A DNA stretch of 56,000 bases. Origin: Flavobacteriales bacterium (GTDB lineage Bacteria; Bacteroidota; Bacteroidia; Flavobacteriales_F; PHOS-HE28). The notes below the pieces were generated by a model. That model worked only from the letters and a program-made list of their open reading frames with translations. It had not been told where the DNA came from and did not search any database. Both the position numbers and the translations under genes were made by a program. Of this stretch, positions 9,155 through 17,141 are shown piece by piece; the stretch's first letter is position 1; each line of letters begins with the position of its first letter. The stretch covers positions 1 to 56,000 of the forward strand of contig JAEUSU010000022.1 of the NCBI GenBank assembly GCA_016788635.1, in the 5' to 3' direction.

Positions 9155-10083
9155 GGTTCTTGCTTTTCGTTCGTTGGACGTTCTTTGGAAGGCCCGCCTC
9201 CACGGGGATGGGCCTGTTGATGCGCCTTGCGAAGTTTCTCCACGGTATTGTGGGTGTACACCTGGGTGGCGGCAAGACCTGCGTGCCCCAGCAATTCCTT
9301 CACCGCATTGAGGTCCGCACCCTGTTCCAACAAGTGGGTCGCGAAGGTGTGCCGAAGGACGTGGGGGCTGCGTTTGCGCTGGGTGGTCACCGTCCCAAGA
9401 TAATGCTGAACGAGGCGTTGTACGCGCCGGCGCGTGAGGGGTTCACCGCGCCCATCGAGCAATAAGGGGGCCTCCCCGGCGATCCCGCTCATCGGGGCCT
9501 CGCGAACGCTGAGATAACACCGGATCTGATCCACAAGGGTGTTGGAAAGTGGCAGGATGCGCTCCTTGTTCCGTTTGCCCAACACCCGCATGGTGCCACG
9601 CTGAAGATCTAGATCCAACGGCCGCACGCCAAGGATTTCCGCCAGTCGGATCCCTGTACCATAGAGCATTTCCAGGATCAGCTTGTCCCGCTCACCCTCC
9701 GCCCCTGCCGGCCATTCCACCTGCTCGAACAGGGCCGCCATCCGGGGCATATCCACATACTCGGGCAAACGCTTGGGGGTTTTGGGCGGATCCACCATGG
9801 CGGTGGGGTCCACTTCCACGGTCCCGATCACCCGCGCAAAACGGTAATAGGCGCGAAGGGCGCTCAACTTCCGATTCACGGACCGGGCACCCACGTCATT
9901 CTCCATAAGGGTCATCACCCAGCGGCGCACCTCCTTGCCTGAAGCCTTGTCCAGGTCGGACACTCCAGTGTTGGCCTCAAGAAATCCTACGAACTGGCGG
10001 AGGTCCCGCGTGTAGGCTTCCACGGTCAACGGACTGGCCCGCTTCTCGTGGGCCAGGTGGTCAACGAACCGCTCAAACCCCAT
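9151..10083 (-). CDS. xerC: tyrosine recombinase XerC/XerD
   Basis: Site-specific recombinase of the kind that resolves chromosome dimers at dif. From the ATG at 10083 it has 310 residues: a core-binding SAM-like domain at about 1-85 and a catalytic domain at about 105-290. All catalytic residues are visible: R146 (GTGIRLAE), K170, H241 and R244 (HVLRHTFATHLL), H267 (LLGHAGL) and Y276. A GTG two codons upstream is an alternative start. A basic tail follows the catalytic Tyr. Its placement between rpsU and hpf, with no phage or IS genes near it, marks it as the housekeeping enzyme and not an integrase. XerC versus XerD cannot be settled by sequence reading alone. Confidence 0.9.
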   Translation of the reverse strand: MGFERFVDHLAHEKRASPLTVEAYTRDLRQFVGFLEANTGVSDLDKASGKEVRRWVMTLMENDVGARSVNRKLSALRAYYRFARVIGTVEVDPTAMVDPPKTPKRLPEYVDMPRMAALFEQVEWPAGAEGERDKLILEMLYGTGIRLAEILGVRPLDLDLQRGTMRVLGKRNKERILPLSNTLVDQIRCYLSVREAPMSGIAGEAPLLLDGRGEPLTRRRVQRLVQHYLGTVTTQRKRSPHVLRHTFATHLLEQGADLNAVKELLGHAGLAATQVYTHNTVEKLRKAHQQAHPRGGGPSKERPTNEKQEP

Positions 10084-10088
10084 GCGCA

Positions 10089-10126
10089 CAAAGTAAAAGG
10101 CGGATGGACCGGATGGTCCACCCGCC
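10089..10126 (-). terminator. rho-independent terminator of rpsU
   Basis: Hairpin of GGCGG/CCGCC plus TGGACC/GGTCCA (10099-10126) with one mismatch and loop of four. On the minus strand it is followed by TTTTACTTTG. It sits 26 bases after the rpsU stop and just before the xerC start. The tail TTACTTTG also resembles a -7 box for xerC, five bases from its ATG. Confidence 0.8.
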
Positions 10127-10151
10127 TGTCAAGACGGAGGGGTGGGGCGGA

Positions 10152-10346
10152 TTATTGCTCCTGCTGGTTGATCAACTGGGCCTTGTATTTGGCCCGGATG
10201 ACCTCCATGCGGCGCTTCACCGAAGGCTTGGTGAAGCTTTGACGGCTGCGCAATTGACGCACGGCACCCGTGCGCTCGAATTTCTTCTTGAACTTCTTGA
10301 GCGCCTTGTCGATGCTCTCGCCTTCCTTCACGGGGATGATCAGCAT
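10152..10346 (-). CDS. rpsU: 30S ribosomal protein S21
   Basis: Small basic protein of the 30S platform. The ATG at 10346 (MLIIPVKEGESIDKALKKFK) gives 64 residues, normal for the family; a frame open from 10460 reads through the promoter and is not the start. The C-terminal half is strongly basic. In Bacteroidota S21 helps to sequester the anti-Shine-Dalgarno end of 16S rRNA, in line with the weak SD signals before genes in this window. Confidence 0.95.
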   Translation of the reverse strand: MLIIPVKEGESIDKALKKFKKKFERTGAVRQLRSRQSFTKPSVKRRMEVIRAKYKAQLINQQEQ

Positions 10347-10368
10347 GGGTCTTTTCAGCTTTCGGGCC

Positions 10369-10399
10369 GCAAATATAGCCCGCCGCGCCAGTTCTGCAA
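10369..10399 (-). promoter_or_regulatory. Bacteroidota promoter of rpsU
   Basis: TTG (10399-10397), 19-base spacer, then TATATTTGC (10377-10369) on the minus strand, a full match to the phylum consensus. The expected transcription start near 10364 leaves a leader of only about 18 bases before the ATG. Confidence 0.75.
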
Positions 10400-10488
10400 G
10401 CCTTTGGAAAGTTGATGGTCCTTCGCCTGCCCAATGGGAACCCGCAGGCGCCGGTGGCACCTAGCTTCGTCAGTCTGAAACCCTGACC

Positions 10489-11370
10489 ATGCAAGATAGC
10501 CTCCTCACCCAGGTGTTCCTGCCATTGGCCTTGTTCATCATCATGCTGGGCATGGGGCTTACGCTGGTGACCGAGGATTTCAAGCGTGTGGTCCGCTTCC
10601 CCGCAGCGGTGGCCTTGGGACTATTCCTCAAGCTGCTGGCCATTCCCCTGGTGACCTATCTGCTTCTCCGCATGTGGCCCATGTCACCTGAGCTGGCGGT
10701 GGGCTTCATCCTGCTGGCGGCCTGCCCGGGTGGGGCCACCACGAACCTCATCACACACCTGGCAAGGGCGGATGTGGCACTTTCCATCACCATCACGGCC
10801 ATCGCCAGCGTGATCACGGTCTTCACCATTCCCCTCATGGTCAATTGGGGGTTGGTGCAGTTCATGGGCGAGGCACGCGAGATCGAATTGCCCATTCTCA
10901 GGACCATTGGCCAGATCCTGGTGGTCACCATTATCCCCGTGGCCATCGGCATGGTGGTCCGGGCGCAACGGCCTCAACTGGCCTTACGTGCGGAACGACC
11001 GGTGAAGACCCTGTCGGCCATCTTCCTGGTCCTCATCATCCTTGCAGCGATGCTGAAGGAACGCGAGAACCTGGCCGGGCTGTTCCGGCAGGCGGGCCCA
11101 CTGGCCCTGGTGATGAACCTGCTGGGCATGGCCATGGGTTATGGCGTCACGCGCATGGTGACGGGCGATGTGCGCAAGGCCGTTACCGTGGGGGTGGAAG
11201 TGGGTGTGGTCAATGGCACACTGGGCATCACCATCGCGGCCGGCATCCTTCAGAACTCGGCCATGACCATTCCATCAGCCATCTATAGCCTCATCATGTT
11301 CCCCTCGGTGATGCTGCTGGTATGGGTCGGCATTCGGCACCACAAGGCTTCCCAAAGTGATGCCCATTGA
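10489..11370 (+). CDS. BASS-family sodium-dependent transporter
   Basis: Member of the bile acid:sodium symporter family, probably importing an organic anion with Na+. The 293-residue protein is almost wholly membrane-embedded with about nine to ten helices. Family motifs are visible: ACPGGATTNLITHLARADVA (residues 78-97) corresponds to the first crossover and Na+ site region, and GVEVGVVNGTLGITIA (about 238-253) to the second. Substrate cannot be told from sequence; bacterial relatives carry bile acids, pantoate or other monocarboxylates. It is alone on the plus strand, divergent from rpsU. A weak -7-like box TAGCTTCG is at 10462-10469. Confidence 0.85.
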   Translation: MQDSLLTQVFLPLALFIIMLGMGLTLVTEDFKRVVRFPAAVALGLFLKLLAIPLVTYLLLRMWPMSPELAVGFILLAACPGGATTNLITHLARADVALSITITAIASVITVFTIPLMVNWGLVQFMGEAREIELPILRTIGQILVVTIIPVAIGMVVRAQRPQLALRAERPVKTLSAIFLVLIILAAMLKERENLAGLFRQAGPLALVMNLLGMAMGYGVTRMVTGDVRKAVTVGVEVGVVNGTLGITIAAGILQNSAMTIPSAIYSLIMFPSVMLLVWVGIRHHKASQSDAH

Positions 11371-11395
11371 GGGTCTGTACAGAAAAGTGGAATGA

Positions 11396-12541
11396 TCAGC
11401 TCCGCAGGACGTTGCGGCTTATGACCAGCTTCTGGATCTCGCTGGTGCCTTCGCCGATGGTGCACAGCTTGCTATCGCGATAAAACTTCTCTACGGGGAA
11501 GTCCTTCGTATAGCCATAGCCACCGAAGATCTGAACTGCTTCGTTGCTTGCCCAAACGGCCACCTCACTCGCGTAGTACTTGGCCATGGCGCTCTCCTTG
11601 GTCATCTTTTTGCCGCGGTTCTTCAGGTCGGCGGCTTGCAGGGTGAGCAACTCGGCTGCTTCGATGCGGGTGGCCATATCGGCCAGCTTGAACGCAATGG
11701 CCTGGAAGTTGGCGATGGGCTGGCCGAACTGCTCCCGCTCCTTGGCGTACTTCACGCTCGCCTCGTAAGCGCCTTTGGCGATCCCCAGGCTAAGCGCCGC
11801 GATGCTGATGCGGCCACCATCCAGGATCTTCATGGCCTGCTGGAACCCTTCTCCCACACCGCCAAGCACGTTCTCCTCGGGAACCCGGCAGTCTTCGAAG
11901 ATGACCTCTGCGGTCTCACTGGCCCTCATGCCCAGCTTGTTCTCCTTCTTGCCCGCCTTCAGTCCAGGTGTACCCCGCTCGATCACGAAGGCGGTCATGC
12001 CTTTGGTGTCAAGCAATTCACCGGTGCGCACGATGGCCACCACCACGTCACTGCTGATGCCGTGCGTGATCCAGCACTTGGTGCCGTTCAGCACCCACTC
12101 CTTCCCTTCCTTGCGCGCCGTGCATTTCATCCGCATGGCGTCGCTGCCGGTATTGGGCTCGGTGAGGGCCCAGGCACCCAACCACTCTCCCGTGGCCAGC
12201 TTGGGCAGCCACCTGCGTTTCTGCTCGGCGTTGCCAAAGCTCAGGATATGTCCTGTGCACAGGCTGTTGTGCGCCGCCACGCTCAAGCCCACGCTGCCAC
12301 AGATCTTCGCCACTTCGACAATGGTGTCGATGTACTCGAAGTAACTGAGCCCCGCACCACCGAACTCTTCCGGCACCAATACACCCAGCATGCCTGCTGG
12401 CCCGAAGTGGTTGCGGAACAGATCGGCGGGGAAATGCTGCCGCTCATCCCAGTCCATCACGTGGGGGCGCAGTTCGCGTTCACACAGGTCACGCACGGCC
12501 TGCGTGATCATGGTCTGGTTCTCGGAGGTCTCGAATCGCAT
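11396..12541 (-). CDS. acyl-CoA dehydrogenase
   Basis: FAD enzyme that introduces the alpha-beta double bond into an acyl-CoA in fatty-acid or branched amino-acid breakdown, passing electrons to ETF. The 381-residue product has the N-terminal helical, middle beta and C-terminal helical domains. Signatures [16 protein letters not shown] (flavin and substrate contacts) and [20 protein letters not shown] are present, and the putative catalytic base is E364 in the IGEGTSEIQ loop, as in short- and medium-chain enzymes. It lies three bases after apt, at the end of a minus-strand run. Chain-length preference is not evident. Confidence 0.93.
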   Translation of the reverse strand: MRFETSENQTMITQAVRDLCERELRPHVMDWDERQHFPADLFRNHFGPAGMLGVLVPEEFGGAGLSYFEYIDTIVEVAKICGSVGLSVAAHNSLCTGHILSFGNAEQKRRWLPKLATGEWLGAWALTEPNTGSDAMRMKCTARKEGKEWVLNGTKCWITHGISSDVVVAIVRTGELLDTKGMTAFVIERGTPGLKAGKKENKLGMRASETAEVIFEDCRVPEENVLGGVGEGFQQAMKILDGGRISIAALSLGIAKGAYEASVKYAKEREQFGQPIANFQAIAFKLADMATRIEAAELLTLQAADLKNRGKKMTKESAMAKYYASEVAVWASNEAVQIFGGYGYTKDFPVEKFYRDSKLCTIGEGTSEIQKLVISRNVLRS

Positions 12542-12544
12542 GGT

Positions 12545-13078
12545 TCAATAGGTGGAAAGGCGGATGATGTCAGCGCCATACGGACGCAACCGGTCAACGC
12601 CTTTCAAAAAGGATAGTTCAACAAGGAAGGAGAAGGCCGCCACGTGGCCACCTTGCATTCTCACAAGTTCCGCAGCAGCGGCAGCGGTACCGCCAGTGGC
12701 CAGCAGGTCATCATGCACCAGCACGTGCATGCCTGGTCTCACCACATCCACATGCATCTCGATCTCCGCACTGCCATACTCCAGATCATAGCGGTACGAC
12801 ACCGTGCGGTGCGGGAGCTTGCCCTTCTTGCGCACGGTTATGAAGGGCACGCCCATGCGGATGGCCAGCGGCATACCATAGAGGAATCCGCGGCTTTCAA
12901 TGCCAGCGATGGCATCCACGCGGCGGCCGCTCAGCGTTTGAACGAACGCATCCACCACCTCTGCGCTCAAGGCAGGGTCCTCCATCACCGGAGTGATGTC
13001 GCGGAACAGGATCCCCGGTTTGGGAAAATCCGGCACTGCTCTGATGGCCTGGCGCAGGCGCTGTTCAATGGGGCTCAC
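12545..13078 (-). CDS. apt: adenine phosphoribosyltransferase
   Basis: Purine salvage enzyme that makes AMP from adenine and PRPP. The 177-residue product is of normal length, with the N-terminal FPKPGILFRDITPVMEDP signature and the PRPP-binding loop VLVHDDLLATGGTAAAA. Its ATG overlaps the stop of the helix-hairpin-helix gene by four bases (ATGA), which suggests coupling, and the acyl-CoA dehydrogenase follows three bases after its stop. Confidence 0.96.
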   Translation of the reverse strand: MSPIEQRLRQAIRAVPDFPKPGILFRDITPVMEDPALSAEVVDAFVQTLSGRRVDAIAGIESRGFLYGMPLAIRMGVPFITVRKKGKLPHRTVSYRYDLEYGSAEIEMHVDVVRPGMHVLVHDDLLATGGTAAAAAELVRMQGGHVAAFSFLVELSFLKGVDRLRPYGADIIRLSTY

Positions 13079-14010
13079 TCGGCAATGAGGTAGGGTGCAA
13101 GTTTACGGACCAGGCTGTCGGTGACCAGTGCACAATCGCGAATGCGCTCCGGCGTGGCATACGGACCATGCATGGTGCGGTAAGCCACGATCGCCTTCGC
13201 CTGCTTCCAATTCACGTAGGGATGATCTGCCAGCTGTTCCGCGGAACAGGTGTTGATGGGGATCCGGCGGATGAGCGCTGTGTCGACCACCAGCCGATCC
13301 GCGAACAGCTCGTAATTCTCCGGATGCGCTTTTAACGTGCGCAACTCCATCAACTGTTCCAGCGATCGGTAGCCGCCCAGCCGCTCGCGATAGGCCACCA
13401 TGGCTCGTGCCAGGGATGGCCCGATACCTGGCAAGGCGGCCAGTTCCAAGGTATCCGCGCTGTTCACCTCCACCCGCCGCCGTGCCATAGGCATGTTCGG
13501 TGCGCGGCGCGCTTCGGCGGCGTTCGCAGTCCACAGCGTGTCCCGGGTGGAGCGCTTGAGAGCTTTGGATGAGGAACTATCAGGCAGCATAATGAACGGC
13601 TCCCATGCGGCGAACAATTCCGGTCTGATCACACGCAGCCGGCGCAGGTCATGCTTGCTCCTGAACCCACCGGCACGCTCAGCATAGCTCATCACGCTCC
13701 GGGCCTGCCGCTCGGAAAGTCCGATGCCCTGCCAGCCGGCCAGGTCCAGTGCATTGGGATCGAACGGCGCCAATGCGGTCCCCGGCGCAGCGCTGCCCTG
13801 TTGTTCCGTGCTGTCCTGCCGCGCGATCCAATCCTTCAAGGTTTCCTGCTCTGCAGAAGTGACCAGCGGAGGTGGCTCACGGAACCACTGCTCATAGGTG
13901 ACCCAACCGGCGGCCATCACGATCCCGAGCGTGACCATACGGAACGCCTGCGCCTCTGCGCGGTGCAGGGCGAAAAGATCCTTGAGGTGCTCGCGGAACG
14001 GGCGCCGCAT
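13075..14010 (-). CDS. membrane-anchored helix-hairpin-helix protein, ComEA-like
   Basis: The 311-residue protein has one membrane helix near residues 24-40 and three helix-hairpin-helix units, at about 87-128 (GWQGIGLSERQARSVMSYAE), 180-226 (LAALPGIGPSLARAMVAYRE) and 250-296. These repeats resemble the DNA-binding unit of ComEA and of the exonuclease ABC C-terminus. The N-terminal anchor would place the repeats outside the cytoplasm if the positive-inside rule holds. DNA uptake is possible, but no other competence gene is in the window, so this is only a family-based suggestion. It sits in a tight run with the NSS small subunit upstream and apt downstream. Confidence 0.8.
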   Translation of the reverse strand: MRRPFREHLKDLFALHRAEAQAFRMVTLGIVMAAGWVTYEQWFREPPPLVTSAEQETLKDWIARQDSTEQQGSAAPGTALAPFDPNALDLAGWQGIGLSERQARSVMSYAERAGGFRSKHDLRRLRVIRPELFAAWEPFIMLPDSSSSKALKRSTRDTLWTANAAEARRAPNMPMARRRVEVNSADTLELAALPGIGPSLARAMVAYRERLGGYRSLEQLMELRTLKAHPENYELFADRLVVDTALIRRIPINTCSAEQLADHPYVNWKQAKAIVAYRTMHGPYATPERIRDCALVTDSLVRKLAPYLIAE

Positions 14011-14038
14011 GCGGGTCTGGGACTTTCGTCAAGCGCGA

Positions 14039-14182
14039 TCAGCGCGGCTCATCGTCGTTCTCCGCGTAGCTATCCAGTTCGGGCTTTTGCTTGGAGGACA
14101 GCACACGGTAATAGAACCATGCGGTAAGACCGGTCACTGTGACCTGCACGGCCAACATCAGGATGAGGGCGCTGGTGTTCAT
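14039..14182 (-). CDS. small membrane subunit of NSS transporter, MetS-like (47 aa)
   Basis: Short gene easily missed by size cut-offs. From the ATG at 14182 it encodes 47 residues: a single membrane helix (SALILMLAVQVTVTGLTAWF, about residues 4-23) then a YYRVLSSKQK stretch and an acidic tail. Its ATG overlaps the stop of the NSS transporter gene (ATGA), as in the metP-metS pair of Corynebacterium, where the small subunit is needed for methionine uptake. The MTTSAII-type start is typical of the MetS-like family in Bacteroidota. Assignment rests on the partner gene, overlap and topology. Confidence 0.8.
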   Translation of the reverse strand: MNTSALILMLAVQVTVTGLTAWFYYRVLSSKQKPELDSYAENDDEPR

Positions 14183-15852
14183 GTGTGGGCCTTTTGTTGG
14201 CGAGCACGGCGCTGACCGGCAATGTAGACCAGTACAGCCAGGCTCATAAATGTGATGGTGAGCAGAATGCGCGCCATGTTCACGAAGAACTTGCGGTCCG
14301 TCAAGGCCTCCAGTTGCGCGGGCTCAGTGGCCGCGGCGATCTGTTTGTTGATTCCGCTGTTCCCTATCGTCATCACGATCGATGAGTCATCCAAAGGCCA
14401 TCCCCCTCCGCTGAAAAGAGAAGCCAGGGCGCCTTGCCAGTCATTGCCTTCAGGGGTGACGAGTGACCCGATGAAAACGAACAGGAGCAGTACCGGCGTG
14501 ACGTATTTGATGATGAATCGGTACACCTCGGGCACTTTCATATCCGCCCCGCTATTCAATTCCTTCCACCCCTTGTCAATACCCCAAATCCAGGCGAAGA
14601 GGATCGTTTCGGCGAGGGCAAAGACCACCAGGCCCACCGTACCGGCCCAGTAGTCATACTCATCGAACACGCCATGTTCGAAGAACAGGACGGTGGGTAA
14701 TCCGAGCATGAGAACGATAAGACCAAAGCTCACGGCACCTTTCACACGCCCCCAACCGAACTCATCGCGCATGAAGCCCATCCACGGAGTGCCCATGGCC
14801 AGTGAGGAGGTGATGCCGGCGAAGAAGAGCAGTCCGAACCACATCACACCAGCCACGGCGCTCAAAAGGGGGCCCCACTTCTCGAACAGAAAGGGCATGG
14901 TCTGGAACGCCATGCCGAAACCGGCATTTTCCTTCACCCAGTCCAGCCCAAGGTAGCCGGCCGCAATGGGGATCACGATCAAGCTGCCGAGCACCACTTC
15001 CACGAACTCGTTGGTGAAACCGCTGGTCACCGCGTTCAGTGCGATGTCGTCCTTGCTCCTCACGTATGCCGCGTAGCAGTGGATGGATCCCATGCCCACG
15101 CTGAGCGTGAAGAAGATCTGGCCGGCCGCCGCGAGCCACACTTTCGGATTGCTCAGGCTGTCGAACTGGGGCGTCCACAGGAAGTTGATGCCGTCCCACG
15201 CATTGGCATCCGGCACTTCGGCGCTGGCACCACTGGTGCCCAATGTGATGCCTCGCAAGGCCAGGAACACCCCGAACAGGATCAGCAGTGGCATGCCGAT
15301 CTGGGCCGCGCGCTCCACACCCCGGAGTCCCCGTGAAAGAATGAAGGTGTTCAACCCCAAACACAGGACATAGAACACCACCGCCTCGTACGGAATGCCG
15401 GTATGGCTCTTACCGATGTCCACGTAATCCGCGAAGAACTGTGCCACCTGGGTCTGGCTCAGGCCATCGAAGGTGCCTCGCAGGCTGTGCCAGACGTAAC
15501 TCATGGTCCAGCTCTCGATGTAGCAGTAGTAACCCGCCACGGCGATGTTGGTGAAGATGCCGAACACGCCGAAGTACTTCCAGAAGGCGCGTTTGGTCAT
15601 GTTGTCCAGGATGAAGGGCGTGCTGTGGTTGCCGAAACGCCCACCGAACCGGCCGGACGACCATTCGATCCAGAGCAGGGGAATGCCCATCAACAGGAAG
15701 CAGACGAGATAGGGAATGATGAAGGCCCCACCCCCATTGTTCACCGCCTGCACCGGGAAACGCAGGAAGTTTCCCAAGCCCACGGCATTGCCGGCCATGG
15801 CCAGGATCAGACCTACACGAGTCCCCCACGCTTCCTTCTGTGCTGTTGCCAT
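14179..15852 (-). CDS. sodium-dependent NSS/SNF-family symporter
   Basis: Neurotransmitter:sodium symporter family transporter, 557 residues, about 12 membrane helices, related to LeuT and MetP. The start is the ATG at 15852 (MATAQKEAWGTRVGLILAMA). The helix-1 Na+/substrate motif GNAVGLGNFLRFPVQAVNNG is clear, followed by GGGAFIIPYLVCFLLMGIPL. The likely cargo is an amino acid or derivative. The coupled 47-residue MetS-like subunit supports a two-component transporter. A TATATTGGC box lies just upstream at about 15871-15879 but departs from the promoter consensus in one base. Confidence 0.93.
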   Translation of the reverse strand: MATAQKEAWGTRVGLILAMAGNAVGLGNFLRFPVQAVNNGGGAFIIPYLVCFLLMGIPLLWIEWSSGRFGGRFGNHSTPFILDNMTKRAFWKYFGVFGIFTNIAVAGYYCYIESWTMSYVWHSLRGTFDGLSQTQVAQFFADYVDIGKSHTGIPYEAVVFYVLCLGLNTFILSRGLRGVERAAQIGMPLLILFGVFLALRGITLGTSGASAEVPDANAWDGINFLWTPQFDSLSNPKVWLAAAGQIFFTLSVGMGSIHCYAAYVRSKDDIALNAVTSGFTNEFVEVVLGSLIVIPIAAGYLGLDWVKENAGFGMAFQTMPFLFEKWGPLLSAVAGVMWFGLLFFAGITSSLAMGTPWMGFMRDEFGWGRVKGAVSFGLIVLMLGLPTVLFFEHGVFDEYDYWAGTVGLVVFALAETILFAWIWGIDKGWKELNSGADMKVPEVYRFIIKYVTPVLLLFVFIGSLVTPEGNDWQGALASLFSGGGWPLDDSSIVMTIGNSGINKQIAAATEPAQLEALTDRKFFVNMARILLTITFMSLAVLVYIAGQRRARQQKAHT

Positions 15853-15943
15853 GCGGCCGGGTTGAGGCTGGCCAATATAGCGGAGTTGACCGCTGGTCCA
15901 CCGGCACGGCCAGAATGCCTGCGCCCTTCGTCCACCAACTCCG

Positions 15944-16846
15944 TCACGGCTCCAACTGCGCGGCCACCACGGCAAGGCCACCCTCAAAGCCGCGAGGTGC
16001 ATAGCCCAGTTCACTGCGCGCCTTGTCAATGTAAAAGCCGGTCCTCGGGGGGCGCTTGGCAGGCTGGCCAAGTGTATCGCTCTTCACCGGTGTCACCCGC
16101 GATGTGTCAAGTTTGAAGAACTTCCCCACCCGCATCACCAGTTCCAGAATGCTCATGCCATCGGGGCCGCACAAGTGAAAGATGCCCGTGGCACCGCGTG
16201 CAGCGATCCGGATGCAGCCATCGGCCAGGTCCTCGGCCAGGGTGGGCATGCGCCATTGGTCGTCCACTACACGGATCGGATCGCCTTTCTCCAACGCGCT
16301 CTTCGCCCAGAGAACGACATTGCTTCTGCTTAACCCGGGTGCCACACCGTAGACGATGATGGTGCGTGCGATGGCCCATCGCTCCAAGCCCGCCTCCATC
16401 ACCACTCGTTCGCTTTCCAACTTGCTGTGGCCATAGATGCTCAGCGGCGCGGGCTCATCCTCTTCCCGATAGGGCCCCGCCTGGCCGTCGAAGATGAAAT
16501 CTGTACTGAGGTGGATGAAGTGACTGGCGTGGCGTTTCGAGGCATTCACCAGATGCTGCGTGGCAGTCACATTCTGAATGTGGCAGGTCGCGGGGTCCAG
16601 TTCACAGGCATCCACGTTGGTCATGGCCGCGGTATGGATCACGGCATCGGGTTTCACCGCATCGAACACGGCATCCACTTCGGCTTGCACCGTGATGTCC
16701 AGGGGACGGTACCTGTCACCCAAGGGATCCGGAGAGCGATCACCACCGCGCGAGGTCGCGACCAGCTCAAAGGCATCGTTGGTGCGGAGCGCCGCCACCA
16801 GTTTCTGGCCCAACAGTCCATTGCTGCCCGTGATGAGGATGCGCAT
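15944..16846 (-). CDS. RmlD-like NAD(P)-dependent sugar reductase
   Basis: Short-chain dehydrogenase of the RmlD (dTDP-4-dehydrorhamnose reductase) type, 300 residues from the ATG at 16846. The Rossmann motif GSNGLLGQ is at residues 7-14, the Ser/Thr of the active site in LSTDFIFDG, and the YxxxK pair in YGHSKLESE. RmlD would finish dTDP-L-rhamnose, but rmlA, B and C are not nearby, so another NDP-sugar or related substrate is possible. A -7-like box lies only four bases before the ATG. Confidence 0.82.
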   Translation of the reverse strand: MRILITGSNGLLGQKLVAALRTNDAFELVATSRGGDRSPDPLGDRYRPLDITVQAEVDAVFDAVKPDAVIHTAAMTNVDACELDPATCHIQNVTATQHLVNASKRHASHFIHLSTDFIFDGQAGPYREEDEPAPLSIYGHSKLESERVVMEAGLERWAIARTIIVYGVAPGLSRSNVVLWAKSALEKGDPIRVVDDQWRMPTLAEDLADGCIRIAARGATGIFHLCGPDGMSILELVMRVGKFFKLDTSRVTPVKSDTLGQPAKRPPRTGFYIDKARSELGYAPRGFEGGLAVVAAQLEP

Positions 16847-16850
16847 GGCG

Positions 16851-16879
16851 GCGAAACTACCTGCCAGGCTCATTCACAA
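16851..16879 (-). promoter_or_regulatory. candidate promoter of the RmlD-like gene, near-leaderless
   Basis: TTG (16879-16877), 17-base spacer, TAGTTTCGC (16859-16851) on the minus strand: one mismatch to TAnnTTTG. The box ends four bases before the ATG at 16846, so the transcript may begin at or very near the start codon. Confidence 0.45.
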
Positions 16880-16892
16880 CGATAAGGGAGGC

Positions 16893-17123
16893 TCACAACT
16901 CCCAGACCGTGCTCCGCCGACGCAAGGGCTGCTTGATGCGTTCCTTGTGGTGCAGGATGAAGGCCATGATGAGGTAAGGCACCACATGCAGACCTGCCGT
17001 TACAAAGCTGAGGTAGATGAAGCTCAGGCGCACCTGCTCTGTCTTCACGTTGAGCTTCTGGGCCCACCACGCGCATACGCCGAAGGCCTGTCGCTCGAAC
17101 AGGGTCTTGATGCGATCGATCAT
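16893..17123 (-). CDS. PspC-domain membrane protein
   Basis: 76-residue protein with the PspC fold: an amphipathic N-terminal part (RIKTLFERQAFGVCAWWAQK), the conserved NVKTEQVRLSFIYLSF turn and a hydrophobic helix ending MAFILHH, then a basic tail. PspC proteins sit in the inner membrane and take part in envelope stress responses in some bacteria. It follows the DUF2851 gene after 18 bases on the same strand, a pairing I believe recurs in Bacteroidota. No PspA or PspB is present here. Confidence 0.8.
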   Translation of the reverse strand: MIDRIKTLFERQAFGVCAWWAQKLNVKTEQVRLSFIYLSFVTAGLHVVPYLIMAFILHHKERIKQPLRRRSTVWEL

Positions 17124-17141
17124 GGGTGGGTTCGGGGTAGC

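Noticed and set aside
9151..10083. Tyrosine recombinase as sign of a mobile element or integron
   Set aside because: It sits in the conserved rpsU-xerC-hpf-tRNA-tuf context; there are no attachment repeats or phage genes at the tRNA cluster.
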